This document shows positions 18,086-28,395 of a stretch of DNA of 64,000 nt, one piece after another; within the stretch, counting starts at the first letter, position 1, and each line of letters opens with the position of its first letter. Origin of the DNA: an uncultured Clostridia bacterium (GTDB taxonomy: Bacteria > Bacillota > Clostridia > Christensenellales > Borkfalkiaceae). The stretch covers positions 1-64,000 of the forward strand of contig CAJFFD010000002.1 of NCBI GenBank assembly GCA_904373255.1. The letters are read 5' to 3'. The notes under the pieces were generated by a model that had not been told where the DNA came from, ran no database searches, and worked only from the letters and a program-made list of their open reading frames with translations. Position numbers and translations under genes: made by a program.

Positions 18086-19312
18086 ATGAAAGATGTAATT
18101 GTGATCGGCGCGGGGGCATCCGGGCTTATGGCTGCGTATGCCGCTGCAAAAAACGGAAACCGTGTTACTGTTTTGGAACGGAATGAAAAAGCCGGAAAAA
18201 AAATTTATATCACCGGCAAAGGTCGCTGCAACGTAACAAATGATGTTCCTCCCGAAGAGTTTTTTGAAAATGTTGTACGCAATGCAAAATTTTTGAAAAG
18301 CTGCATTTACGCATTCCCGCCCGAACGCTTGATGCAACTGTTGGAAAAGGGCGGGGTACCCCTGAAAACCGAAAGAGGGAATCGCGTTTTTCCTGTTTCC
18401 GACCGCGCGAGCGACATTACAAAATGCCTGTTGCGATATTGTACCGATGCGGGAGTCCAATTCCGATATAACGCACGGGTAAAATCCGTACGGAAATCGC
18501 AGGCGTCCGGGTTTCAGGTAAATGACGAAGTGAATGAATACTTCGCTGACGCTGTGGTTATCTGCACGGGCGGACTTTCTTATCCGGGTACGGGCAGTTC
18601 GGGGGACGGTTACCGCTTTGCGGAGGACTTTGGAATCCGTATTATTCCTTGCCGCCCGTCCTTGTGCGGCATCGAATGCGATATGCGCGAACTTGCGGCG
18701 CTGCAGGGAATGTCCTTGCGGAATATACGGATCTCCGCTTTCTATCGTGGTAAATGCGTATCCGCTCATTTCGGTGAAATGCTATTTACGCATTACGGAA
18801 TTTCCGGCCCGACCGTCTTATCCATGTCTGCGGAAATCAATTCGCTTCCCATCGACTTGTTGGATGCCCGGCTGGATTTAAAACCTGCGTTGGATGCCGA
18901 AGTGTTGGATAAACGTATTTTGCGCGATATTGAGAAATTCAAGAATAGACAGATGCAAAACGCGCTCGTGGAGCTTTTGCCGAAAAACCTGATAGAGCCG
19001 GTGTTAAAGCAGGCGGGCATATCGGTGTTCCTTCCGGGTAATTCCCTTACGAAGGAACAAAGAAAATCTCTCGTGAACGCGGTGAAAAATTTTCCGCTGC
19101 GTTTGTTGTCCCTGCGTCCGATCGGAGAGGCGGTCGTAACGGCGGGAGGGGCGGATGTTCTACAAATCAACCCGAAAACAATGGAAAGCAAAACAATTCC
19201 CGGGTTATTCCTTTGCGGCGAGCTTCTGGACGTTGACGCCTATACCGGCGGCTTTAATCTGCATATAGCATTTGCCACAGGGTTTGCTGCGGGTGATTCA
19301 ATTTGCGATTAA
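18086..19312 (+). CDS. NAD(P)/FAD-dependent oxidoreductase, HI0933/BaiN-like family
   Basis: VIVIGAGASGLMAAYAAAKNGNRVTVLERNEKAGKKIYITGKGRCNVTND. Confidence 0.88.
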   Translation: MKDVIVIGAGASGLMAAYAAAKNGNRVTVLERNEKAGKKIYITGKGRCNVTNDVPPEEFFENVVRNAKFLKSCIYAFPPERLMQLLEKGGVPLKTERGNRVFPVSDRASDITKCLLRYCTDAGVQFRYNARVKSVRKSQASGFQVNDEVNEYFADAVVICTGGLSYPGTGSSGDGYRFAEDFGIRIIPCRPSLCGIECDMRELAALQGMSLRNIRISAFYRGKCVSAHFGEMLFTHYGISGPTVLSMSAEINSLPIDLLDARLDLKPALDAEVLDKRILRDIEKFKNRQMQNALVELLPKNLIEPVLKQAGISVFLPGNSLTKEQRKSLVNAVKNFPLRLLSLRPIGEAVVTAGGADVLQINPKTMESKTIPGLFLCGELLDVDAYTGGFNLHIAFATGFAAGDSICD

Positions 19313-19382
19313 ATGGCGGTTTTTGTCAATTTGCGCAGTACTATGCAAGACATAATATACTATTTTTTATAAAGGAGCCGAT

Positions 19383-20387
19383 ATGAGAGCAATTCGCGGA
19401 GCAATAACCGTGGAGGCAGATTCCCCGGAAGAAATCCGTTGCGCAGTGAAAGAACTGCTGTTGGAAATTAAACAGCAAAATCATTTGACGGAGGATGACA
19501 TTCTTTTTATATTGTTTTCCAACACGGCAGATATACATTCTCTGTATCCCGCAAAAGCGGCGAGGGAAGCAGGGTTTGCTGCGCCTGCGCTTTTTTCGGC
19601 TGCCGAACCAATGATCGACGGGGCGCTCCCTCTTTGTATCCGCGTTATGGTCTTTGCCGAAAACTGCAACGCTGCAAAACATATTTATTTGCGCGGAGCG
19701 GCTGTCCTGCGGAAGGATTTGAAAAGATTTTCCGTCGCTTTGGACGGGCCGTCGGGAAGCGGAAAGAGTACGATCGCCAAAAAATTGGCGAAAGAATATA
19801 ATATTTTATATTTGGATACGGGCGCGATGTACCGCGCATGCGCTTTGCAGGCAATCGGTGACGGCATCGATCTGAAAGATGAAAAAGCGGTTGGAGCAAT
19901 GCTTGCCCGGATGCGGCTTCACATTGAATATGAAAACGGCATCCAGCATACTTATCTGGGCGACAGGGATGTTTCGGAAGAGATTCGCCGCCCGGAAGTT
20001 TCGATGGCGGCATCCGATATTTCGGCTTTGCGATGCGTGCGCATGAAAATGGTTGATATGCAGCGGGAAATTGCGGCAAAAATGTCCTGTGTTCTGGACG
20101 GGCGAGATATCGGTTCGTATGTCCTCCCGAATGCCGAGTTCAAATTTTATATAACGGCATCGGTTGCCGTCCGCGCGAAGCGGCGCTACAGCGAGTTAAA
20201 GGCAAAAGGGTACGACGTCGACTTGAATATGCTTGAAAAAGAGATTGAACAGCGCGACAGAAACGACTCCACGCGCGAATTTTCACCTCTTGTGCAGGCG
20301 GATGATGCTGTTTATGTTGACACTTCCGATATGACCGTCGAACAAGTCGTTTCTTTTATTAAATCGAAAATTCAGGAAAAGGTATAA
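19383..20387 (+). CDS. Fusion of AroH-type chorismate mutase and cytidylate kinase
   Basis: N-terminus MRAIRGAITVEADSPEEI..., PAKAAREAGF, CIRVMVF, HIYLRGAAVLRKDL (AroH); C-terminus FSVALDGPSGSGKSTIAKKLAKEYNILYLDTGAMYRA (Cmk). Confidence 0.92.
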   Translation: MRAIRGAITVEADSPEEIRCAVKELLLEIKQQNHLTEDDILFILFSNTADIHSLYPAKAAREAGFAAPALFSAAEPMIDGALPLCIRVMVFAENCNAAKHIYLRGAAVLRKDLKRFSVALDGPSGSGKSTIAKKLAKEYNILYLDTGAMYRACALQAIGDGIDLKDEKAVGAMLARMRLHIEYENGIQHTYLGDRDVSEEIRRPEVSMAASDISALRCVRMKMVDMQREIAAKMSCVLDGRDIGSYVLPNAEFKFYITASVAVRAKRRYSELKAKGYDVDLNMLEKEIEQRDRNDSTREFSPLVQADDAVYVDTSDMTVEQVVSFIKSKIQEKV

Positions 20388-20393
20388 AACAGG

Positions 20394-21035
20394 ATGCTGA
20401 CGTACGGATTTCTTAAAAAAGTTGTAAATGCATTTATACAGATCATACTCCCGTATAAACTGATTGGGAAAGAAAAGGTAAAAGACGGCGCCTGCGTCCT
20501 TGTCGGCAACCATTACCGCATTTGGGACATCGTTCATATGGCATGTACCACGAAAGAAAAGGTGCACTTCATTACCAAACAGGAGTTGTATAAAAGCAAA
20601 TTTCTGGCACACCTTTGCGACATTGTCGAAGCGATACCCGTTTCCCGCGACGGACAGGATGCAAAGGCGGTCATGACGGCGCTTCGTTATTTGAAAAAGG
20701 GCGAAAAAATTTCCATGTTCCCCGAAGGTACGCGCAATAAAACGGATGCGGAATTGCTTCCGCTCAAGGGCGGAGCTGCACTTTTTGCAATCAAGGCGCG
20801 CGTTCCGGTCTATCCGGTCATGTGTCTGCGTAAGACAAGACCGTTCCACCGCACAAAAATTATCGTAGGAGACGGGTTTGAGCTGTCCGAATTTTATGAC
20901 AGAAGAATGTCCGCGGACGACTATGCTGCCGCAGAAAACATAATTCGTGAAAAGATGTTGGAAACCAAGCGCGCTTATCTTGAAAAAATTGCAGCGGAAA
21001 AAGCCGCAAAAAAGAAAAAGAGGAAGAAGAATTGA
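20394..21035 (+). CDS. plsC: 1-acylglycerol-3-phosphate acyltransferase
   Basis: NHYRIWD (NHxxxxD variant) and MFPEGTRNK motifs. Confidence 0.88.
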   Translation: MLTYGFLKKVVNAFIQIILPYKLIGKEKVKDGACVLVGNHYRIWDIVHMACTTKEKVHFITKQELYKSKFLAHLCDIVEAIPVSRDGQDAKAVMTALRYLKKGEKISMFPEGTRNKTDAELLPLKGGAALFAIKARVPVYPVMCLRKTRPFHRTKIIVGDGFELSEFYDRRMSADDYAAAENIIREKMLETKRAYLEKIAAEKAAKKKKRKKN

Positions 21036-23131
21036 AAGTTACGGTAGCTCCGAGCAGCGGATTCTGCCGCGGCGTGAGCAATGCGGTCGACACCGCCATG
21101 CGAATCGACCCGCACGGCACATACATTCTCGGAGAGTTGATACACAATCCTGTCGTGACGGAGCAGATCGCAAGGAGAGGAATCCGAACGGTCGACGATA
21201 TCGGTGAAGTGCCGGACGGCGCAACCCTTATCCTGCGTTCGCACGGAGCAGGAAAGGCGGTTTACGAAGAGTGCAATGTCCGGAATATCCGGATTGTCGA
21301 CTGCACTTGCCCGTTTGTCAAGCGTACACAGAACATTGTGCGGGAATATTCGGAAGAAGGCAGGCAGATAGCCGTCATCGGCGAGCGGAAACACCCTGAA
21401 GTAGCGGGGATTTGCGGATGGTGCGACGGAGACTCAATAGTGCTTGACGGCGAAGACGATCCTCAAATCCGTCTGTTGCAGGGCAAAAATGCCGTCGTTG
21501 TCGTCCAAACGACCTATTCCGAACAAAAATTTGAAAAAATTATTAAAAATATTAAAAAAGTTTGCGGAAAAACAGTTGAGATTTTCAAAACAATTTGTTA
21601 TACTACTAATAAGCGTCAAAGCGAGGCAGCCGAACTGTCTGAAAAATGCGATGCGATGCTTGTCATCGGCGGATTGAACAGCAGCAATACCAATAAGCTG
21701 TATGACATATGCAGGGAACATTGCAAAAATGTTTTTCGGTTGGCGAGCGCTGACGAATTTGATGTCGACAAAATAAAAAAATTTAAAAATGTAGGCATTG
21801 TGTCCGGGGCGTCAACCCCGCACACGCAGACGCAGGAGGTTCTTTTTAAGATGGAAAACAACACAGAAGTGAAAGCAACGAACGAAATGGAAAACGTCGT
21901 TGCCCAGATGGATAACGGACAGTCAAAATTAAAGAAGGGGCAGCTCGTAACTGCGATCATCTCTTCGGCTTCGGACGAAGGCGTGGCTGTGTTGTTACCG
22001 TTCTTCAAAAAGGAGATCCTGCTCGATAAAGATGAGATCGAGTGCGAAGAGTATAAGAAAGAAGATTTTGCCGGTAAAATTGGCGATGAAATCGAGGTTA
22101 TGGTCGTTTCTCCCGCCAATCCTGTAAAACTTTCGCAGAAAATCATCGCACAGATGAAGGAAGAAGAGGGCAAGATCGAAGCCATCAGCAACGGCGAAGA
22201 ATTCGACGTCACCTGCACCGGCTTCAACAAGGGCGGTCTCACCGCGTCGATGGGCACCTATTCCGTATTTGTCCCGGCGAAAGAAATCCGCATGGGATAT
22301 GTCAAAGAACTCGATAAATATGTCGGCAAAAAGCTCCGCCTGAAGGCGCTTGAAATTAAAAAGTCCGACAGAAAGAAGGAGATTATCGCTTCCCAACGCG
22401 TCATCCTCGAAGAGGAGAAGGCAGCACGCGATCAGGCGAAGGCTGAAAAGGAAGCTGAATTCTTTGCAAATGTTCACGTCGGCGACGTGGTCGAGGGCAA
22501 AGTTGAGCGCGTCACCAATTTCGGTGCGTTCGTTTCCGTCAACGGGTTCGATTGCCTTGCGCACATCTCCGATTTGTCCTGGTCGGGCGTGAAAAACGTG
22601 ACCGACGTTTTGGAGATCGGCAAAAAATATGAATTCAAAGTGCTGAAAGTGGACGAGGAGAATAAGAAGGTTTCCATCGGCTACAAACAGCTTCAGCCCC
22701 AGCCTTGGGATTTGGTCGCGGATAAATATGCGGAAGGCGACGTTGTACACGGCAAGGTCGTGCGCATCGTTCCGTTCGGCGCATTCGTTGAAATCGAAAA
22801 CGGCGTAGACGGCTTGGTTCACGTTTCCCAGATTTCGCACGAGTGGTTGGAAAACCCGACCTCCGTTCTCACGATCGGCGAAGAGATCGACGCGAAGATC
22901 CTCGTGCTCGATCCCGCAAACAAGAAGATGACCCTTTCCATTAAGGCGCTTCTTCCCGAACCCGAGGTCACGAAGGTTCGTCCTCGCCGCGAAGGAGAGG
23001 ATAAGGGCGAGCGCAAGAACCGCAAACCCCGTCAGTCCCGCGACAACAGAGATGAGGATGAGTTCAGAGAGTGGTCTGAAGGCGGTCTCGGCGGCGCTTC
23101 GATTGCGGAAATGCTGCAAAACAAAAACTAA
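21032..23131 (+). CDS. ispH-rpsA: Fusion of IspH (HMBPP reductase) and ribosomal protein S1
   Basis: IspH: GFCRGVSNAVDTA..., SHGAGKAVYEE, CTCPFV; followed by four S1-like repeats. TTG start overlaps the plsC TGA stop. Confidence 0.95.
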   Translation: MKVTVAPSSGFCRGVSNAVDTAMRIDPHGTYILGELIHNPVVTEQIARRGIRTVDDIGEVPDGATLILRSHGAGKAVYEECNVRNIRIVDCTCPFVKRTQNIVREYSEEGRQIAVIGERKHPEVAGICGWCDGDSIVLDGEDDPQIRLLQGKNAVVVVQTTYSEQKFEKIIKNIKKVCGKTVEIFKTICYTTNKRQSEAAELSEKCDAMLVIGGLNSSNTNKLYDICREHCKNVFRLASADEFDVDKIKKFKNVGIVSGASTPHTQTQEVLFKMENNTEVKATNEMENVVAQMDNGQSKLKKGQLVTAIISSASDEGVAVLLPFFKKEILLDKDEIECEEYKKEDFAGKIGDEIEVMVVSPANPVKLSQKIIAQMKEEEGKIEAISNGEEFDVTCTGFNKGGLTASMGTYSVFVPAKEIRMGYVKELDKYVGKKLRLKALEIKKSDRKKEIIASQRVILEEEKAARDQAKAEKEAEFFANVHVGDVVEGKVERVTNFGAFVSVNGFDCLAHISDLSWSGVKNVTDVLEIGKKYEFKVLKVDEENKKVSIGYKQLQPQPWDLVADKYAEGDVVHGKVVRIVPFGAFVEIENGVDGLVHVSQISHEWLENPTSVLTIGEEIDAKILVLDPANKKMTLSIKALLPEPEVTKVRPRREGEDKGERKNRKPRQSRDNRDEDEFREWSEGGLGGASIAEMLQNKN

Positions 23132-23149
23132 TTTGAAAAAATATAAAAG

Positions 23150-23172
23150 CCCCGCCTAGTCGCGGGGTTTTT
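23150..23172 (+). terminator. Terminator after ispH-rpsA
   Basis: CCCCGC CTAGTC GCGGGG TTTTTGA. Confidence 0.75.
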
Positions 23173-23192
23173 GATTATAGAGAGGTGTTAAT

Positions 23193-25046
23193 ATGGCTAA
23201 ACAAGGTAATATTCGCATATCAAGCGAAAACATGATGCCCATCATTAAAAAATGGCTCTATTCGGACAAGGACATTTTTCTGCGCGAGATCGTCGCAAAC
23301 GGGATCGACGCGATCACCAAGTATAAAAAACTGACGGACATGGGCGAAGCTCCCGCATTCGACGGCGAATTTTGTATCAAAGTTTCCATCGACAAGGACG
23401 CAAAGACGCTGACCGTCGAGGATAACGGTCTCGGCATGACGGAGAATGAGGTCGAGCAGTACATCACGCAGATCGCCTTTTCCGGCGCGGCGGATTTTCT
23501 CTCGAAATACGAAAAAGCGGGCGGCGACGGCATCATCGGGCATTTCGGTCTCGGCTTTTATTCCGCCTATATGGTTTCGGAAAACATCGAGATCTTTACG
23601 AAGTCTTACCGCGAAGATGCGAAGGGCGTGCATTGGGAATCGGACGGCGAAAGTACCTACACGATCGAGGAATGCGACATCGCCGAGCGCGGCACGAAGA
23701 TCGTCATGCATATCGCCGACAGCGAAAAGGAATTTTTGGAAGAGGGAACGATTCGCAACCTCATCGACAAATATTGTTCCTTCATGCCGTACAATATTTA
23801 TCTGAATTTTGCGGGCAAGGACGATAAGCCGCTCAACGACACGGCTCCGCTGTACCTGAAAAATCCGAAGGACTGCACAGAGGATGAATATAAGGAATTT
23901 TACCGCAAAACCTTCCACGATTATCACGACCCGCTCTTTTGGATTCACCTCAATATGGATTATCCTTTCCGCTTAAAGGGTATTCTGTATTTCCCGAAAG
24001 TCAACAATAAAGTGGAGTTGGAACGCGGGCAGGTCAAGCTGTACTGCAACCAGGTGTTTATTGCGGACAATATCAAGGAGGTCATCCCCGAATACCTGCT
24101 CCTTTTGAAGGGCGTCATCGACTGCCCCGACATTCCGCTCAATGTGTCGCGCAGCTTTTTGCAGAACGACAGGCAGGTGCAGAAGATCTCCAAGCACATC
24201 GTCAAAAAGGTCGCAGACAAGCTCACGGGGCTGTACAAAACCGATAAGGAAAAATACGAGACTTGCTGGAACGATATTTCCGTTTTCGTCAAACTCGGGT
24301 GCCTGAAAGACGAAGATTTCTACTCCAAAGTAAAGGATATCATCGTATTCAAAGATTTGGACGGAAAGTATCAGACTCTCGGACAATTTACCGGAGCGGC
24401 AAAAGAGGAAAGCTCTGAATCGAACGCCGCCGAGGAAAATAATGAGGGCAAAAAAGAGGAAACGAAGGAGCCTTCCACCGTCTATTACGTTTCAGACGAA
24501 GTCGGACAGGCGCAGTATATTTCGATGTTCAAAGCGTCCGGCTTAAACGCGATCGTCTGCGATACCTTTATCGACCCCCACTTTATCAGTTACCTTGAAT
24601 TCAAAGAGTCGGGAAAATATAAGTTCTTGCGCATCGACGCGGACGTAGACGCTGCGTTGAAGGCGGATGAGCAAACGGATAACAAGGAGCTGGAGGAGGC
24701 GTTTAAGGCTTCGCTTAAAAATACACAGATCGCCGTTAAAGCGGAAAAATTTAAAAACGAATCTGTACCCGCGATCATCAACGTTTCGGAATATTCCCGC
24801 CGCTTCGGCGAAATGAACGCCTTTTACGGTATGGCGGGCGCCGATACCGACCGGGATATGACCATCGTTCTCAATACGGCGAACCCGATCATCGCGGCAT
24901 TTGCGTCACTCGACGACACAAAGAAGAAATTTGTTGCAAACCAGGTTTATTACCTCGCGATGCTTTCATATAAAAAGCTGTCGCCCGAGGAAATGAAGGA
25001 CTTTTCCGATAACACGGAAACGCTTTTAAAAGAATATATCGGCTGA
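23193..25046 (+). CDS. htpG: Molecular chaperone HtpG (Hsp90)
   Basis: SSENMMPIIKKWLYSDKDIFLREIVANGIDAITKYKKL; VEDNGLGMTENEVEQYITQIAFSGAADF. Confidence 0.95.
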   Translation: MAKQGNIRISSENMMPIIKKWLYSDKDIFLREIVANGIDAITKYKKLTDMGEAPAFDGEFCIKVSIDKDAKTLTVEDNGLGMTENEVEQYITQIAFSGAADFLSKYEKAGGDGIIGHFGLGFYSAYMVSENIEIFTKSYREDAKGVHWESDGESTYTIEECDIAERGTKIVMHIADSEKEFLEEGTIRNLIDKYCSFMPYNIYLNFAGKDDKPLNDTAPLYLKNPKDCTEDEYKEFYRKTFHDYHDPLFWIHLNMDYPFRLKGILYFPKVNNKVELERGQVKLYCNQVFIADNIKEVIPEYLLLLKGVIDCPDIPLNVSRSFLQNDRQVQKISKHIVKKVADKLTGLYKTDKEKYETCWNDISVFVKLGCLKDEDFYSKVKDIIVFKDLDGKYQTLGQFTGAAKEESSESNAAEENNEGKKEETKEPSTVYYVSDEVGQAQYISMFKASGLNAIVCDTFIDPHFISYLEFKESGKYKFLRIDADVDAALKADEQTDNKELEEAFKASLKNTQIAVKAEKFKNESVPAIINVSEYSRRFGEMNAFYGMAGADTDRDMTIVLNTANPIIAAFASLDDTKKKFVANQVYYLAMLSYKKLSPEEMKDFSDNTETLLKEYIG

Positions 25047-25059
25047 CGGCAGTTGCATA

Positions 25060-25087
25060 CGGCGGGCAGAGTTTTTTCTGCCCGCCG
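25060..25087 (+). terminator. Terminator/hairpin after htpG
   Basis: CGGCGGGCAGA GTTTTT TCTGCCCGCCG. Confidence 0.65.
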
Positions 25088-25233
25088 CTTTTCTGTTTGC
25101 GAACCAAGAGTTCCCTTTGCCTCGCCATGCACATGACTCTCGGGTTTACTTCAGTGCCGCAGGATAAAATTTATGTCGCCGATCCAGCCGTGCATTTTAA
25201 TTCCGGGTAATGCAAAAAATTTCATAGATTCGA

Positions 25234-25262
25234 TTGCATAAATGTATAAAATATTGTATAAT
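25234..25262 (+). promoter_or_regulatory. Promoter of nadK, very close to the start codon
   Basis: TTGCAT-17 nt-TATAAT, 6 nt before ATG 25269. Confidence 0.65.
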
Positions 25263-25268
25263 ATTGGC

Positions 25269-26078
25269 ATGAAAGTCGGCATATTCTGCAACAAGGCAAC
25301 AAAAAAATTTGACAGTGTGCAAAAGGAGCTTTTCAGACTTCTGCGCGAGCGCGGAGTCGAATACGCGACCTATTATTCCGTTGAAGAAATAGGGCAGACA
25401 GATGTACTGATCGTTTTGGGCGGCGACGGTACCATTTTGAAAACGGCGATCGAAGCGGGAAGGCAGGGCGTTCTTCTGCTCGGCATTAACGCGGGAAACC
25501 TCGGTTTTTTGACGGAGTTTGAAGCGGATGAGGCAAAGTCTGCCGTGGATTTGCTCTGCAACAGGCGGTATGTTACGGAAAAGCGAAGCGTTCTTGAGAT
25601 AACCGTGAGCGGGAAAAAGTACTATGCACTCAACGAGGCAACTTTCCACCGGCATTACGACGAAGCGGCGGATAACAATGTCGTTGCGGTAACCGCAGAG
25701 ATCGACGGAAAACGTGTAGATAAAATCGTCGGCGACGGAATTATCGTAAGCACTCCGACCGGGTCTACGGCTTATTCGCTCTCGGCGGGCGGGCCTATCC
25801 TGACTCCGGACATTGCAGCCTTTATTCTGACCCCCGTCTGTGCGCATTCTCTGCATAACCGTCCGGTTGTCTATGCCGACACCAGCGTAATGCGCATTTT
25901 CCTCGCCGAAGAAGGGGCGTCTCTGACCCTGTATTGCGACGGAAAATATATCGGAGAAATTTTTGGCAACGACGATGTTGTGTTGCGGAAAGCTGATTTT
26001 TCGGTCGGGTTTATCCGGCGACCGGACAGCAACTTTTTTGACAAATTACTCTTTAAATTGAATAAATGGAGCGAATAG
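25269..26078 (+). CDS. nadK: NAD kinase
   Basis: VLGGDGTILKTA, GINAGNLGFLTE, TPTGSTAYSLSAGGPI. Confidence 0.95.
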   Translation: MKVGIFCNKATKKFDSVQKELFRLLRERGVEYATYYSVEEIGQTDVLIVLGGDGTILKTAIEAGRQGVLLLGINAGNLGFLTEFEADEAKSAVDLLCNRRYVTEKRSVLEITVSGKKYYALNEATFHRHYDEAADNNVVAVTAEIDGKRVDKIVGDGIIVSTPTGSTAYSLSAGGPILTPDIAAFILTPVCAHSLHNRPVVYADTSVMRIFLAEEGASLTLYCDGKYIGEIFGNDDVVLRKADFSVGFIRRPDSNFFDKLLFKLNKWSE

Positions 26079-26079
26079 T

Positions 26080-26532
26080 ATGATGCGAAGCGGAAGACAT
26101 GCAGCGATATTGGAGATCATCTCCGCCAAAGAAATTGAAACACAGGAAGAACTGTGCGAGGAACTGAACAAGCGTAATTACAGCGTGACGCAGGCAACGG
26201 TATCAAGGGATATTAAGGAGCTTCGGCTGTTTAAAGTTGCCGGCTCGGAAAAGAAATATAAATATGCGTATATCGACGAAGGAAACAATAAAATTTCTCC
26301 GAAGATGCACAACCTTTTCCGCGAATGCGTACTGTCTATGCGTTCGGCGATGAATCAGGTCGTTATTAAAACACTGCGCGGCAATGGCAGCAACGCCGGC
26401 ATGATCGTCGACAAATTGAATCTGCCCGAGATAATCGGTTCGATCGCGGGTGACGATACTCTCCTGATCGTTGCCGAAAGCGAAGAGAAAGCAAATATCG
26501 TCGTGGAAAAGCTCAACGAATTCCTGAAATAA
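26080..26532 (+). CDS. argR: Arginine repressor
   Basis: ISAKEIETQEELCEELNKRNYSVTQATVSRDIKELRL; C-terminal GDDTLLIVAES. Confidence 0.93.
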   Translation: MMRSGRHAAILEIISAKEIETQEELCEELNKRNYSVTQATVSRDIKELRLFKVAGSEKKYKYAYIDEGNNKISPKMHNLFRECVLSMRSAMNQVVIKTLRGNGSNAGMIVDKLNLPEIIGSIAGDDTLLIVAESEEKANIVVEKLNEFLK

Positions 26533-26552
26533 ATCTGAAGCGAAAGTGTGTT

Positions 26553-28244
26553 ATGCTCGATAAACTTACCATCAAAAACGTCGCCCTGATCGAACGGGCG
26601 GAGGTCGAGTTCGGCGCGGGACTGAATGTATTGTCCGGTGAAACGGGATCAGGTAAATCGGTCATTCTTGACAGCATCAATTTTGTCCTCGGCGCAAAGG
26701 CAGACAAAAGCATGATCCGCCACGGCGAAAACGAGTGTTCTGTGAGCGCGGTTTTCCGCTGCGGCGAACAGGTACAGGCTATCCTTCGCGATATGGATCT
26801 CGATGCGGACGAGGAGATTATAATTTCGCGAAAATACAGGCAAGACGGTCGCGGCGACATCAGAGTGAACGGCAATGCGGTAAATGCCGCGATGCTGCGG
26901 AAAATCACTTCGCATCTCGTCGACGTACACGGGCAGAGCGAACATTTTTTTCTCTTGAGTGAGATAAATCAGTTGAAAGTTATTGACCGCGCCGCAGGGG
27001 TCGCTCTGCAAGAGCAAAAGGAAAAGCTTGCCGCGCTTTTGCAAAAACGCAGGGAGCTGAACGAAAAAAGAAAGGCTTTGGGCGGCGACGAGGCGGAGCG
27101 AGGACGCCGCATCGATATTTTAAAATATCAACTTGACGAAATCGGGAAAGCAGACCTGAAAGACGGCGAGGACGAGGCGCTTGCGGCAAAAAAGAATTTT
27201 TTTGCCAATATCGAAAAAATTGCACATTCGTTGGCGGAGGCTTCGGAATATCTTCGCGGCGACAATGCCGCCGTGGACTGTCTGAACGGTGCAAAGCGTG
27301 CTTTATCGGACGCGGCACCGTTCGGGGAGGAATATGCGTCGCTCACCGAACGGCTTGAAAGCACTGCTTTGGAAGCGGAGGATATCGGCGAGTCGCTCGC
27401 TTCGCTTGCCGACGGCATATTCTACGATGAACGGGAAGCGGAAGAAACCGAAAACCGGCTCGACCTGATCCGTTCGCTGAAAAAAAAGTACGGCGGCTCA
27501 ATTGAGGAAATCCTACAATTTGCAGAAAAGGCAGGGGAAGAATACGATCTGCTGCTGCATTGCGACGAAGAATTTGCCAGGCTTGCAAAGGAATCCGAAA
27601 AAAACGACGCGGCAATATTTCATATTTGCAAAAGCATGACCGACATCAGAAAAGAAGCGGCTGAAGCTTTCTGCGCCCGCGTCACGGATGAGCTTAAAAC
27701 ATTGAATATCCGAAATGCGCAGTTCTGCGCCGAATTTGCGCCGTATACCGAATCGGATACCTTGCACGCCGGCGGCGACGGGGCAGACAGGATGCAGTTC
27801 CTGTTTTCCGCGAATAAAGGCGAACCCTTGAAGCCTTTGAGCAAGGTCATCAGCGGCGGAGAAATGAGCCGGCTCATGCTGGCAATCAAAACGCGGATGT
27901 CGGACATAAATAACATCGACACCTATATATTTGATGAAATCGATGCGGGGATAAGCGGAACGACCGCGAAAACGGTAGCGGAAAAATTTGCAGATATTTC
28001 CGCATCCAAACAGATCCTTGCCGTTTCGCATCTCGCGCAGATCGCGGCGATGGCGGACGAAAACTTTTTGATTTCAAAAGCGGAGACGCCTGACGGCAAA
28101 ACGTTGACCGACATAGTAAAGCTCGATGCTGCCGGAAAAAAGGATGAATTGATACGCCTTCTCGGCGGAACGGTGACGAGCGACGCGGCGCGGGCGCTCG
28201 CGGAAGAACTTATTCTCGGCTGTAAAGAATATCGCGGTAAATGA
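26553..28244 (+). CDS. recN: DNA repair protein RecN
   Basis: MLDKLTIKNVALIERAEVEFGAGLNVLSGETGSGKSVI...; YIFDEIDAGISGTTAKTVAEKF. Confidence 0.96.
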   Translation: MLDKLTIKNVALIERAEVEFGAGLNVLSGETGSGKSVILDSINFVLGAKADKSMIRHGENECSVSAVFRCGEQVQAILRDMDLDADEEIIISRKYRQDGRGDIRVNGNAVNAAMLRKITSHLVDVHGQSEHFFLLSEINQLKVIDRAAGVALQEQKEKLAALLQKRRELNEKRKALGGDEAERGRRIDILKYQLDEIGKADLKDGEDEALAAKKNFFANIEKIAHSLAEASEYLRGDNAAVDCLNGAKRALSDAAPFGEEYASLTERLESTALEAEDIGESLASLADGIFYDEREAEETENRLDLIRSLKKKYGGSIEEILQFAEKAGEEYDLLLHCDEEFARLAKESEKNDAAIFHICKSMTDIRKEAAEAFCARVTDELKTLNIRNAQFCAEFAPYTESDTLHAGGDGADRMQFLFSANKGEPLKPLSKVISGGEMSRLMLAIKTRMSDINNIDTYIFDEIDAGISGTTAKTVAEKFADISASKQILAVSHLAQIAAMADENFLISKAETPDGKTLTDIVKLDAAGKKDELIRLLGGTVTSDAARALAEELILGCKEYRGK

Positions 28245-28276
28245 AAAAAGGTATCGGGAAGTCCGATACCTTTTTT
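28244..28276 (+). terminator. Terminator after recN
   Basis: AAAAAAGGTATCGG GAAG TCCGATACCTTTTTT. Confidence 0.75.
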
Positions 28277-28395
28277 CGTCAGTTTTGTGAAAATTGTCGT
28301 TTTTATCGCTGAAAATATTGTCATGGAAATTTTTTCTCCGAATAATCAACCGATCTATTACGCAAAGTAAGGTCATACGGTATTCGGAGGAGATC

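Noticed and set aside
21995-23119. Long minus-strand ORF opposite rpsA (also similar ones at 23220-23948, 31684-32658, 38045-39121, 11592-12422)
   Set aside because: All lie antisense to clearly identified genes and have no recognisable domain, RBS or operon context.
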